A stretch of DNA of 64,000 bases from assembly GCA_964561605.1 (NCBI GenBank), contig CAZLQD010000022.1, positions 9,250 through 73,249 on the forward strand, written 5' to 3'. The position numbers and the translations under genes were made by a program. The DNA is from JALUZX01 sp964561605 (GTDB lineage: Bacteria; Planctomycetota; UBA1135; JALUZX01). Shown one piece after another: positions 50,567-59,015 of the stretch. Below the pieces are notes generated by a model. It saw only the letters and a list, made by a program, of their open reading frames with translations, was not told the origin of the DNA and ran no database searches. How positions within the stretch are numbered: the stretch's first letter is position 1; every line of letters starts with the position of its first letter.

Positions 50567-51924
50567 GCTCTTTCCCCTCCTTCCACCTCACCCTCCAGGT
50601 CGTAGGCCTCCCACCGGGTCACCCGGACCCGGACCAGGTCGCCCGGGGCCAGGGGGGCGGCGCTCCGGATCCTCACCGTGCCGTCCACTTCGGGGGCGTC
50701 GGCCCTGGTGCGGCCCAGGAAGACTCCATCCTCCAGGGGCCCGTCCACCATGACCTCCACGGTCCCGCCCAGGAGCGACCGGTTCCGCTCTTCCATGATC
50801 GCCTTGTTCAGGTCCATCACCTTCTCCAGCCTGGCCTTCGCCTCGGCCCGGGAGGGACGGCCTCCCATGGCGGCCGAAGGAGTTCCCTCTTCGGGAGAAT
50901 AGGCGAAGGCCCCCAGCCTCTCGAAGCGGAATTCCTCCAGGAATTCCAGGAGTTCCCCGAACCTCCGGTCCGTCTCGCCCGGATGCCCCACGAGAATCGT
51001 GGTCCGAAGGACGATTCCCGGAACCTCCCGGCGGATCCGCCACAAGAGCTCCTTCAGCCTATCCCCGCCGGCCCCCCTTTTCATGGCTTCCAGGACGGGT
51101 GTGCTGAAGTGCTGGATGGGGAGGTCCAGGTAGGGCACCACCTTCTCCAGGCTCCGCAGGGCCTCCAGCAGGGCGGGGGTCACGCTCCAGGGGTAGCCGT
51201 AGAGGACCCGGATCCAGCGAATTCCCTCCAGGGAGTTCAGGGCCTCCAGGAGATCGGCGAGTTCCCCCTCCCGGCCTCCCAGATCCCTTCCCCAGGCAGT
51301 GGTGTCCTCCGCCACCAGGTCCAGTTCCTTCACTCCCAGGCCGGCCAGGCGGCGGGCCTCTTCCAGGAGGATCGCCTTGGGCTTGCTCCTGAGCCTTCCC
51401 CGGATCGAGGGGATGGCGCAGAAAGAACACTTGTGGTCGCAGCCCTCGGCCACCCTGAGGTAGGCGTAGGAAGGAGGAGTCAGGAGAAGGCGGTCCAGGT
51501 CCGTCCCGGGCCCCTTGGGCTCCCCGCCCCGGAGACAGGCCGCTTCCTCACGGGAGATCCCCGCCGCCAGGCGCCGGACCACCTCGGGGAGAAGGCTGTA
51601 GTCGCTGATGGGGAGATAGGCGTCCACCTCGGGGAGGGAAGAGAGAAGCTCCTCCTTGAACCGCTGGGGCAGGCACCCCACGGCCAGGACCGCCCGGATC
51701 CGCCCTTCCTCCTTCAGCCTCACCATCCGCAGAAGCGTATCGATGGACTCCTCCCGGGCGTCCTCGATGAAGGCGCAGGTGTTCACCACGACCAGGTCGG
51801 CCTCTTCCGGCGACGGGGTGATTCCGATCCCCCCCTGGGCCAGGTGGGCCAGGAGAACCTCGGAATCCACCAGGTTCTTGGAGCAACCCAGGCTGAGGAG
51901 AGCCACCTTCAAGGACACCGACAC
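50563..51924 (-). CDS. rimO: Ribosomal protein uS12 methylthiotransferase
   Basis: 453 residues. Adds a methylthio group to an Asp of ribosomal protein S12. An N-terminal UPF0004 domain with its cluster Cys in 'LLSLGCSKNLVDSEVLL', 'VVNTCAF' and 'AVGCLPQR'; radical SAM motif Cys-Asp-His-Lys-Cys-Ser-Phe-Cys in 'VAEGCDHKCSFCAIPSIRG'; and a C-terminal TRAM domain. 'GCSKNLVDSE' separates RimO from MiaB. It is coupled to pgsA by a 4-base overlap. Confidence 0.96.
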   Translation of the reverse strand: MSVSLKVALLSLGCSKNLVDSEVLLAHLAQGGIGITPSPEEADLVVVNTCAFIEDAREESIDTLLRMVRLKEEGRIRAVLAVGCLPQRFKEELLSSLPEVDAYLPISDYSLLPEVVRRLAAGISREEAACLRGGEPKGPGTDLDRLLLTPPSYAYLRVAEGCDHKCSFCAIPSIRGRLRSKPKAILLEEARRLAGLGVKELDLVAEDTTAWGRDLGGREGELADLLEALNSLEGIRWIRVLYGYPWSVTPALLEALRSLEKVVPYLDLPIQHFSTPVLEAMKRGAGGDRLKELLWRIRREVPGIVLRTTILVGHPGETDRRFGELLEFLEEFRFERLGAFAYSPEEGTPSAAMGGRPSRAEAKARLEKVMDLNKAIMEERNRSLLGGTVEVMVDGPLEDGVFLGRTRADAPEVDGTVRIRSAAPLAPGDLVRVRVTRWEAYDLEGEVEGGERA

Positions 51925-51973
51925 CCCACCCCCTCATGGAAGGAAGGAAAAAGAGGTCCCGGCTGAAGGAGAC

Positions 51974-53785
51974 TCAGGGCCGGAAAGTAGCCCGAACCTG
52001 CTCCCACTCGCCGGGGGACATCAGGATCTCCCTGGGAAGGCTTCCCCTGTAGGGACCCACCACTCCCAGGCGCTCCAGATCATCCAGGAGATGGGATGCC
52101 TGGGCAAAGCGGATCTGGAGTTTTCTCTGGAGCATGGTGATGGAGGCCCGGCCCGATTCCATGACCAGCGTGGCCGCCCGGTCCAGGAGTTCCGGGTCCA
52201 CCGAGGGCTTACCCTCCTCGGGGACGGCCCGGGGAGCCGTCCTCTCGGGCCTGGGGATCACCACGGAAGGCTCGGCCGCTCCGGAAGGAGCCCTTGGGAT
52301 CTCGGCCTCCTCGCGGAGAGCCCCCTCTTCCGCCCTCTTCTCTTCTTCCCCCGACTCGTGGTGCAAAGGTTCCGGCATCGCCTCTTCCTCCTGGAGATCC
52401 CCGGCCCGGACCTCCTCTTCCTCCTCCCCCGGTGAAATCTCTCCTTCCTCTTCCAGGTCCCCTTCGCCCCGGCCCCGAGGCTCTTCTCCCCCAGGGGCCG
52501 ACCCTTCCCGGGCCGCCAGGGCCTCGGAGGGGGCCGCCCCTTGGCCTTCATCCTGGGTTTCTTCTTCGGGGAAGAGGGATGGCTGGACCAGGGAGCCCCC
52601 CCCTTCGCCGGCGGGCGAAAGGACCGCTTCTTCTTCCTCTTCTTCCTCGAATTCTTCTTCTTCCTCTTCCGCCTCTTCTTCCTCTTCTTCTTCCAGGTCC
52701 GCTTCCGGCGTGAAGGAAACCTCCTCTTCCTCTTCCTCTTCTTCCTCCTCCCACTCCTCCTCTTCTTCCGTCTCTTCCAGGTCGGGGGAGGTCACACCTT
52801 CCAGGGATTCCTCTTCTTCCTCCTCGTATTCCTCTTCTTCTTCCTCTTCTTCTTCCGTTTCTTCCCCGATCTCCTCCTCCTCTTCCTCCTCCCTGGAGAA
52901 GATCTCCGCCTCCCTTTCCTCGGCCCGGGCCTCTCCAGCCTCGGCCTCTTCCTCCGGAAGAGGCAATTCTTCTTCTCTCCCTTCCTCCTCCCCCGCCCCT
53001 CGGATCTCTTCCCGGGAGAAGGGAGCTTCTTCCTCGGCCTCGGCCTCCCCCTCGGCCTCTTCCTCCGCCGGCGCCGGACCTTCCCGGCCTGCGGAAGTCC
53101 CCCCTTCCCGGGAAACCGTCACGAGTCCCAGGGCGGCCTCTTCCTCGGCGCTCACCTGTGCCTGGAAACGCTCGGCGGCAAAAGGCCCCCACGATCCCTC
53201 GGCGGCCGAAAGGGGCCGGGGTTCCAGGGCCTCTTCCCGGCGGGAGGCCTCCTCCGAAGCAGCCTTCTTCTCGGCGAGACGGCGGAATTCGTCCCAGAAG
53301 AGCCAGTTCGTGGCCAGAAGGAGAGAGGCCACGAGAAGGACGGAAAAGACCAGGATACTCCCGAAGATCCCGAAGAGGGCCGCCATCCTCGGCGCCATGA
53401 GGCTTCCGATCCAGCCGCCCGCCCGAATCCCTTCCATGTAGCCCGCCGTGCCGCTCACCCCTGCGGCACCGATCACCACTCCCAGGATTCCCAGGGCCCG
53501 AAGCCCGAGCTTGGGGACGCTCCCCGGCCCCAGGCAGGCCCGGAGACTCCAGACCAGGACAAGGACCAGCCCGATCAGCGACCCCGACCACCCCAGGAGG
53601 CGGTAGACCCCCGAAACGAGGGATTGCAACAGCGAACTGGGCTCCTCCGTACCTCCCCGGGCGTGATAGACCACGATCCCGATGGTGAAGAAGAGGGACA
53701 CGCAGAGCACGAGAAAAGGAAGGAGAAACCCCCCTTTCTGGTCCTGGGCGCCCGGGTCGGTCTGGGCAAGGGAGAAGCGCGCCAT
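51974..53785 (-). CDS. Motor-less FtsK-like protein: four membrane helices, glutamate-rich linker, FtsK gamma domain
   Basis: 603 residues. Residues ~18-165 hold four transmembrane helices laid out like the FtsK N-terminus ('FLLPFLVLCVSLFFTIGIVV', 'LIGLVLVLVWSL', 'LGILGVVIGAAGVSG', 'SILVFSVLLVASLLLATNWL'). Residues ~170-530 are an extremely acidic linker with many runs of 5-10 Glu. The last ~75 residues are a clear FtsK gamma winged helix ('MLQRKLQIRFAQASHLLDDL', 'VVGPYRGSLPREIL'). There is no Walker A, Walker B or other RecA-type motor sequence, and no frameshift is apparent. It lies 97 bases downstream of ftsK on the same strand and probably arose from it. It could tether the membrane to KOPS-like DNA sites or to XerCD, or modulate FtsK hexamers; this is inference. 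Confidence 0.88.
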   Translation of the reverse strand: MARFSLAQTDPGAQDQKGGFLLPFLVLCVSLFFTIGIVVYHARGGTEEPSSLLQSLVSGVYRLLGWSGSLIGLVLVLVWSLRACLGPGSVPKLGLRALGILGVVIGAAGVSGTAGYMEGIRAGGWIGSLMAPRMAALFGIFGSILVFSVLLVASLLLATNWLFWDEFRRLAEKKAASEEASRREEALEPRPLSAAEGSWGPFAAERFQAQVSAEEEAALGLVTVSREGGTSAGREGPAPAEEEAEGEAEAEEEAPFSREEIRGAGEEEGREEELPLPEEEAEAGEARAEEREAEIFSREEEEEEEIGEETEEEEEEEEEYEEEEEESLEGVTSPDLEETEEEEEWEEEEEEEEEEVSFTPEADLEEEEEEEAEEEEEEFEEEEEEEAVLSPAGEGGGSLVQPSLFPEEETQDEGQGAAPSEALAAREGSAPGGEEPRGRGEGDLEEEGEISPGEEEEEVRAGDLQEEEAMPEPLHHESGEEEKRAEEGALREEAEIPRAPSGAAEPSVVIPRPERTAPRAVPEEGKPSVDPELLDRAATLVMESGRASITMLQRKLQIRFAQASHLLDDLERLGVVGPYRGSLPREILMSPGEWEQVRATFRP

Positions 53786-53882
53786 GGCTTTACCTCCAAC
53801 CTACCCATTGTGGCATTGGCCCCGGGAAGGATCAACATTTTGGGTTTCTTTCCCCCTCCCGGTGGTTCACTTCAGGCCTGTC

Positions 53883-56384
53883 CTAGGCCCCTTGCTTCTT
53901 TTTGCGCGCCTCCCACTCCTCCAGGGTGAGGAGGACTTCCCTCGATTTGGAGCCCACGTATTTCCCCACGATCCCGTCCTCTTCCATGAGCTCGATGAGC
54001 CGGGAGGCCCGGGTATACCCGATCTTGAAGGCCCGCTGGAGCAGAGTGGCGGCGCCCCGTTTCTCGCCGAGGACGATCCGGACGGCGTCCTCGTAGAGGG
54101 GATCCACCTTGGAAGGGTCCTGTTCGGCCTGCTTGGGGGCCGGGTTCAGGATCTCCGGGACGTAGTCGGGCTTGGCCTGCCTCCGCCACCAGTCCACGAT
54201 CTCGTGGATCTCCCCGTCGCTCACGTAGACCCCCTGGGCCCTCACCAGGATGGACGTGCCGGGCGGATGAAAGAGCATGTCGCCGTTTCCGATGAGCCTC
54301 TCCGCCCCCACCTGGTCCAGGACCACCCTGGAGTTGATCGAGGAGGTCACCTTGAAGGAGATCCGGGTGGGCAGATTCGACTTGATGATTCCCGTGACCA
54401 CCTCCCGGGAAGGCCTCTGGGTGGCCAGGATCACGTGGATCCCCACGGCCCGGGACTTCTGGGCCAGCCTCTGGATCAAGAGCTCCACGTCCTTCGAGGC
54501 CGAGACCATGAGGTCGGCGAACTCGTCGATCACCACCACCACCGAGGGAAAACGCCTGGGCGTAGGCTTTTCCCCGCTGTCGAACCAGTCCCCCAAGAGC
54601 TGGCGGAGCTTCTTCTCCCCGAGTTTGTTGTAGTCCTTGAGGGACCGCACCTTGGCCAGGGAGAGGTGCCTGTACCGGCGCTCCATCTCGTCCACGGCCC
54701 ACTCCAGCACGCCCGGCACCTTGGTCATGTCCGTCACGATCGGCGTGAGAAGGTGGGGAATGGCCTCGTAGAGCTGGAGCTCCACCATCTTGGGGTCCAC
54801 CAGGATGAGGCCCACCTCGTCGGGGGTCCTGGTGGTGAGCAGGGAGAGGAGAATGGTGTTGAGACAGACCGATTTTCCCGACCCCGTGGCGCCGGCGATG
54901 AGGAGGTGGGGCATCTTGGCCAGGTCGGAGATGACCGGCGCCCCCATCACGTCCCGCCCGAGGAAGAGGGGGAGTTCGGCCTTTCCCGCCAGGGTCTTCG
55001 CGTAGGCCAGGAGCTCCTTGAGGACCACGATGTCCCGGTGCTCGTTGGGCACCTCCACGCCCACGGTCCCCTTTCCAGGCAGGGGGGCCACCACGCGGAG
55101 AGATGTGGCGGCCAGGGCCAGGGCCAGGTCGTCCTCCCTGGCGGTGATCTGGCCCACCTTCACACCTTCGTCCAGGCGTAATTCGAAGAGGGTGACCGCC
55201 GGTCCCCGGGAATACCCGACCACCTGGGCCCCGATCCGGAAGGACTTGAGCTTCTCCACGATCTTCTGGGCCATCTGGTGGAGATGCTCCTCGTCCAGGC
55301 CGGCCGGCGGCGGGGGGTCGCGGAGCAGGCTGACCGGCGGGAGGACATAGCGGCCCCGGCGGGTCCCCTTGGAAAGGGAGACCTTCCGGCGCGAAGGGGA
55401 CGGAGGAGGCGGAGCCGAGGAAAGGTTCCGCATGGTCCGGGCCCGCCCCTTCCCGGGCTTCTTCTTCCCCTGCCGGCCCTTGGGGGATCTCCCGGGAGGG
55501 AGACTTTCCTCCTCCTCCACTTCCTCTTCCGGGACCTCCTCCTCCTCCGTTTCCTCTTCTTCGGATTCCTCCCCGCCCGGGACCTCGTCCTCCTTCGAGG
55601 GAAGGGCCTTCCTTTCCAGGGAGGGGACGGAAGTTGCGGCCCTCCCCGCCGCCGCCCCCCTTCCGGCTCCGGCCCCCTCTACGGCGGGCTCGGCCTCACC
55701 GGCCTCCCACCACTCCCGGAAGGCCCGGGCCCCCCGGGCCGCCAGGGTAAACCAGGCACGGAGAGCCGCGCCGGCCCGGACGAGAAGCCCCGGACCCTCC
55801 TCCTCGGGAAGGGCGCCCCGCTCCCCCAGTTTCTTTCGAAGCGTATCCAGGAAGAAGAAGTCCGTGGCCAAGAGAAGGGAGATGAAACCCAGGAGGAGGA
55901 GGATCAAGTAGGAGCCCAGGGGCCCCAGAATCCTGTAGACCTTGGGGCCCAGGAAGGCCCCCACCGTGCCCCCCGGGCCGAAGGGAAGAGTGTTCGTTCC
56001 TTGGGCGAAGGGCCGGGCCGGGTCCAGGCGGAGGGAGAGGAGCAGGGCCAGGACGAAGGTGAAGGACAGGATTCCCATGAGCCGGGCCAGGACCGCTTCG
56101 CCGCCCCTGCGGGCCACGAGGAGGGCCCCCCAGGTGGCCAGGTAGGCCATCAGGAAGAAGGAGGCCTTCCCGAAGATCAGGAGCAGGGTGAAGGCCAGCC
56201 GGTCCCCCAGGACTCCGCAGACGTTGCTGGAGCTCTCACCCAGGGCGGGAAGGCGGAAACTGGCCAAGGCCACCAGGGCGAAAAGGGAGAGCCCGCAGAG
56301 AACCAGGCCGGCCACCTCCTTGAAGTGGCTGTTGGTCACGGCCCTCCCCTGGGCGTCCACCTCCACGAACCGCCGCCCCGCCAC
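53883..56384 (-). CDS. ftsK: DNA translocase FtsK
   Basis: 833 residues. N-terminal ~190 residues with four transmembrane helices, a moderately acidic linker with Glu runs (~260-300) and a Pro/Arg-rich stretch, then alpha/beta motor domains with Walker A GATGSGKS (~498-505), Walker B 'VVVVIDEFADLMV' and 'ATQRPSREVVTGIIKSNLPT'. The C-terminal gamma domain ('LLQRAFKIGYTRASRLIELM', 'GSKSREVLL') recognises KOPS. It pumps chromosome DNA through the septum and activates XerCD. The start is GTG 56384, which shares one base with the coaB stop (TAGTG) and has GGGAGG upstream; no ATG fits. Confidence 0.95.
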   Translation of the reverse strand: MAGRRFVEVDAQGRAVTNSHFKEVAGLVLCGLSLFALVALASFRLPALGESSSNVCGVLGDRLAFTLLLIFGKASFFLMAYLATWGALLVARRGGEAVLARLMGILSFTFVLALLLSLRLDPARPFAQGTNTLPFGPGGTVGAFLGPKVYRILGPLGSYLILLLLGFISLLLATDFFFLDTLRKKLGERGALPEEEGPGLLVRAGAALRAWFTLAARGARAFREWWEAGEAEPAVEGAGAGRGAAAGRAATSVPSLERKALPSKEDEVPGGEESEEEETEEEEVPEEEVEEEESLPPGRSPKGRQGKKKPGKGRARTMRNLSSAPPPPSPSRRKVSLSKGTRRGRYVLPPVSLLRDPPPPAGLDEEHLHQMAQKIVEKLKSFRIGAQVVGYSRGPAVTLFELRLDEGVKVGQITAREDDLALALAATSLRVVAPLPGKGTVGVEVPNEHRDIVVLKELLAYAKTLAGKAELPLFLGRDVMGAPVISDLAKMPHLLIAGATGSGKSVCLNTILLSLLTTRTPDEVGLILVDPKMVELQLYEAIPHLLTPIVTDMTKVPGVLEWAVDEMERRYRHLSLAKVRSLKDYNKLGEKKLRQLLGDWFDSGEKPTPRRFPSVVVVIDEFADLMVSASKDVELLIQRLAQKSRAVGIHVILATQRPSREVVTGIIKSNLPTRISFKVTSSINSRVVLDQVGAERLIGNGDMLFHPPGTSILVRAQGVYVSDGEIHEIVDWWRRQAKPDYVPEILNPAPKQAEQDPSKVDPLYEDAVRIVLGEKRGAATLLQRAFKIGYTRASRLIELMEEDGIVGKYVGSKSREVLLTLEEWEARKKKQGA

Positions 56385-57040
56385 TAGGACCTCCCTTCTT
56401 CCCACCGCTCCAGGCAAAGGGCCGTGAGTCTCCTGGCCGCCGCGGCCTTGGTGAGTTCGGGCCACTCCTCTTCGCCGCCCCACCGGTCCAGGACCCAGAG
56501 CCGGGTCCTGTCCTTGCCGATCACATCCACCCGGTTCACCACGAGCAGGTCCGCCCCCTTGGCCTGGAGTTTCTCCCGGCCGTTCTCCAGGAGCCTCTCC
56601 TTCTCCAGGGCGAACCCCACCAGGAGCTGGCCCTTCTTGCTCCGCCGCCGGCCCAGGCCGGCCAGGATGTCCGGGTTCTCCACCAGCTCCAGGCGCATCC
56701 GGCCGTCCCGGGCGGCCCCGCCGGAACGCTTGATCTTTCCCTGGACCCGGAAGGCCGGCCGGAAGTCCGCCACGGCGGCGGCCATGATCACGATGTCCGC
56801 CTCCCTGGCCGCGGAGCGGACGGCCCGCTCCATCTCCAGGGCGGAGACGACCTGGGTGACCTTCACCCCCTTGGGGGGTGGGGCCTCCAGGGGTCCCACG
56901 ACCAGGTGCACCTGGTGGCCCCCTTTCTCCGCGGCCCTGGCCAGGGCGAACCCCATCTTTCCGCTGGATGCGTTGGAAAGATAGCGCACGTCGTCCAGGT
57001 ACTCCCTGGTGGGACCGGCCGTGATCAGAAATTGTGCCAT
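56384..57040 (-). CDS. coaB: Stand-alone phosphopantothenate-cysteine ligase (CoaB)
   Basis: 218 residues, corresponding to the C-terminal half of bacterial CoaBC. 'AQFLITAGPTREYLDDVRYL' followed by 'SNASSGKMGFALA' is the nucleotide site; 'MAAAVADFRP' and 'KIKR' follow. It ligates cysteine to 4'-phosphopantothenate in CoA synthesis. No CoaC (decarboxylase) domain is attached or adjacent, so it must be encoded elsewhere. ATG 57040 is preferred to TTG 57046. First gene of the minus-strand cluster, with its 3' end touching ftsK. Confidence 0.92.
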   Translation of the reverse strand: MAQFLITAGPTREYLDDVRYLSNASSGKMGFALARAAEKGGHQVHLVVGPLEAPPPKGVKVTQVVSALEMERAVRSAAREADIVIMAAAVADFRPAFRVQGKIKRSGGAARDGRMRLELVENPDILAGLGRRRSKKGQLLVGFALEKERLLENGREKLQAKGADLLVVNRVDVIGKDRTRLWVLDRWGGEEEWPELTKAAAARRLTALCLERWEEGRS

Positions 57041-57293
57041 CGACAACCTGCCGGGTCAGAACCGCCCTCGCTGCCCAGCGGAAGGGAAGATCGGCCTGGA
57101 TTATAGGGGCCCGCCTCCTTCCCGCAAAGATCGCCCCCCTCCCCCCGGCTCGTTGGGGGCAAACGACCTTCTAACCAAGGCGGGACGTGAGACTTGGGGA
57201 AAATCAGGTATCTTTCTTGTAGACCTTCGCCGCCGTTGGAGGAAGGAAGCCCCCTGGTTCCGGCGGCTCCTGGAATCCCGGCCCAGGAAAACG

Positions 57294-59015
57294 ATGTTGC
57301 AATTCGAGACGCTCAAGTTCCCCTCTCTCCGGGGCCATTGCCTCTTCCTGGGAGTCCTCGCCCTGGGATGGCTCTCCTCCTGCACCCTGGAGGGCTACAA
57401 GGCCGAGGCCGACCAGGAGGCCCTTGCCATCCTCCACGAGAAGCAGAAGGCCGTTTTCGGAGAGGAGCGGCCTTTCGACATCGAACCACCCAGGGACTCC
57501 CCCCGGGCCAGGCTCCTCGAGGCCATCGAAGAGGCCCGCCGAACCGGAGGCCCTCCCCCCAAGCCGCTCCACCTGGACCTGGAGAAGGCCCTGGAGGTGG
57601 CCGCCCTGGCCAGCCGGGAATACCAGGACCAGAAGGAGATCCTCTTCCTTTCTGCCCTGAACCTCTCCACGGCGCGGTGGGAATTCGACTGGCACCCCAC
57701 ACTGACGGGAGACCTTGGGGTCAGCGGCAACCGCCGGTCCGCCTCGACCTCGGGAAAGATCCAGGCCGGCCTCTCCAAGACGGTGAAGACCGGCGCCTCC
57801 ATCCTGGCGGGCCTGCTCAACACCTTCTCCCGGTCCATCACCTCGGGCCGTCCCTGGGACACGGCTTCCCTCCTCTCCCTCTCCCTCACCCAGCCCCTCC
57901 TCAAGGGGTTCGGTTCCAGGGTGACCCTGGAGCCCCTCACCCAGGCCGAGAGGGACGTGATCTACGCCGTGAGGGATTTCGAACGCTACCGGCGGGACCT
58001 GGTGGTCCGGATCACATCCACCTACTTCCGCCTGCTCCAGCAGATGGACCAGATCCGGATCGAGGAGGAGAACCTCAAGAGTCTCAAGCTCAACCTGGAG
58101 CGGAACATGGCCCTCCAGGAAGCAGGCAAGCTGGCCCAGCTCCAGGTGGATCAGAACCGCCAGAGCGTCCTGAACTCCCAGGCCCGGCTCCTCCAGGAGA
58201 GGGAGTCCCTCAAGACCAACCTGGACAACTTCAAGATCACCCTGGGCCTTCCCGTGGAGGCCGAGATCGAGCTGGACAGGGGGGATTTCGAGAGGCTCAG
58301 GAAGACGGGCCTCCATCCCCTGAAGATCACCACGGCCCAGGCCCAGGAGATCGCCCTCTCCCACAGGCTCGACCTCAAGAACACGAAGGACCGCATGGAG
58401 GACGCCAGGCGGAAGGTCCTGGTGGCGGCGGACGCCCTGAAGATGGGCCTCGACCTCCGGCTCGACCTGGACGTTCCCTCGGAAGAACGCAAGCCGGGCA
58501 AGCCCAGGTGGAGGGATACGACCATGGGGGCGGGGGTCACCTTCGACCTCCCCCTGGACAAGACTCGCCAGCGCAATCAATACCGCCGGGCCATCATCTC
58601 CTACGAGCAGGCCAAGCGCCGCTACGAGTTGCAGGTGGACTCCGTCCTCCAGCAGATCCGAGCCAGGTTGAGAGACCTGAAGAAGGCCCGGCAGGACTAC
58701 GAGATCCAGAAGAACAGCGTCCGCCTGGCGGAGCGCCGCGTGGACGAGGCGGAGATGAAGCAACAGGCGGGAAGGGCCATCGTCCGTGACGTCCTGGAGG
58801 CCCAGGACGCACTGAGGACGGCCCAGAACGCCCTGGTCCGGGTGATCATCGACCACTTCACCACCCGCCTCCAGCTCCTGCGGGACATGGACGTGCTCAA
58901 ACTCGACCCGAAGGGATTGACCTACGATGACAGAATCCATCTTGCGGAACTCCTCCCAGGGGGAACCGCCGGCGCCGGGAAAGAAGAAGCGGAGAAAGGG
59001 AAGACTCCTCCCTAG
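57294..59015 (+). CDS. TolC-family outer-membrane efflux lipoprotein
   Basis: 573 residues. The signal peptide ends in the lipobox 'LGWLSSCTLEGY' with Cys29 as the lipid site. Long amphipathic helices with the repeated TolC pattern follow ('TSTYFRLLQQMDQIRIEEEN', 'ALQEAGKLAQLQVDQNRQSV', 'RRVDEAEMKQQAGRAIVRD' and a repeat in the second half). It forms the outer-membrane channel for the adaptor and ABC transporter encoded next. ATG 57294 has AGGAAA upstream. The 3' end overlaps the adaptor gene by 89 bases in another frame, unusually long for this genome. Confidence 0.93.
   Translation: MLQFETLKFPSLRGHCLFLGVLALGWLSSCTLEGYKAEADQEALAILHEKQKAVFGEERPFDIEPPRDSPRARLLEAIEEARRTGGPPPKPLHLDLEKALEVAALASREYQDQKEILFLSALNLSTARWEFDWHPTLTGDLGVSGNRRSASTSGKIQAGLSKTVKTGASILAGLLNTFSRSITSGRPWDTASLLSLSLTQPLLKGFGSRVTLEPLTQAERDVIYAVRDFERYRRDLVVRITSTYFRLLQQMDQIRIEEENLKSLKLNLERNMALQEAGKLAQLQVDQNRQSVLNSQARLLQERESLKTNLDNFKITLGLPVEAEIELDRGDFERLRKTGLHPLKITTAQAQEIALSHRLDLKNTKDRMEDARRKVLVAADALKMGLDLRLDLDVPSEERKPGKPRWRDTTMGAGVTFDLPLDKTRQRNQYRRAIISYEQAKRRYELQVDSVLQQIRARLRDLKKARQDYEIQKNSVRLAERRVDEAEMKQQAGRAIVRDVLEAQDALRTAQNALVRVIIDHFTTRLQLLRDMDVLKLDPKGLTYDDRIHLAELLPGGTAGAGKEEAEKGKTPP

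Noticed and set aside
52540..53500. Coding frames on the plus strand across the Glu-rich region (poly-Ser or poly-Phe/Leu proteins)
   Set aside because: They are translations of the complement of GAA/GAG runs; the minus-strand frame has membrane helices and a gamma domain at its ends.
51974..53785. Motor-less FtsK gene as a broken fragment of ftsK
   Set aside because: It has its own start, membrane helices and an uninterrupted frame to a conserved gamma domain, and the adjacent ftsK is complete.
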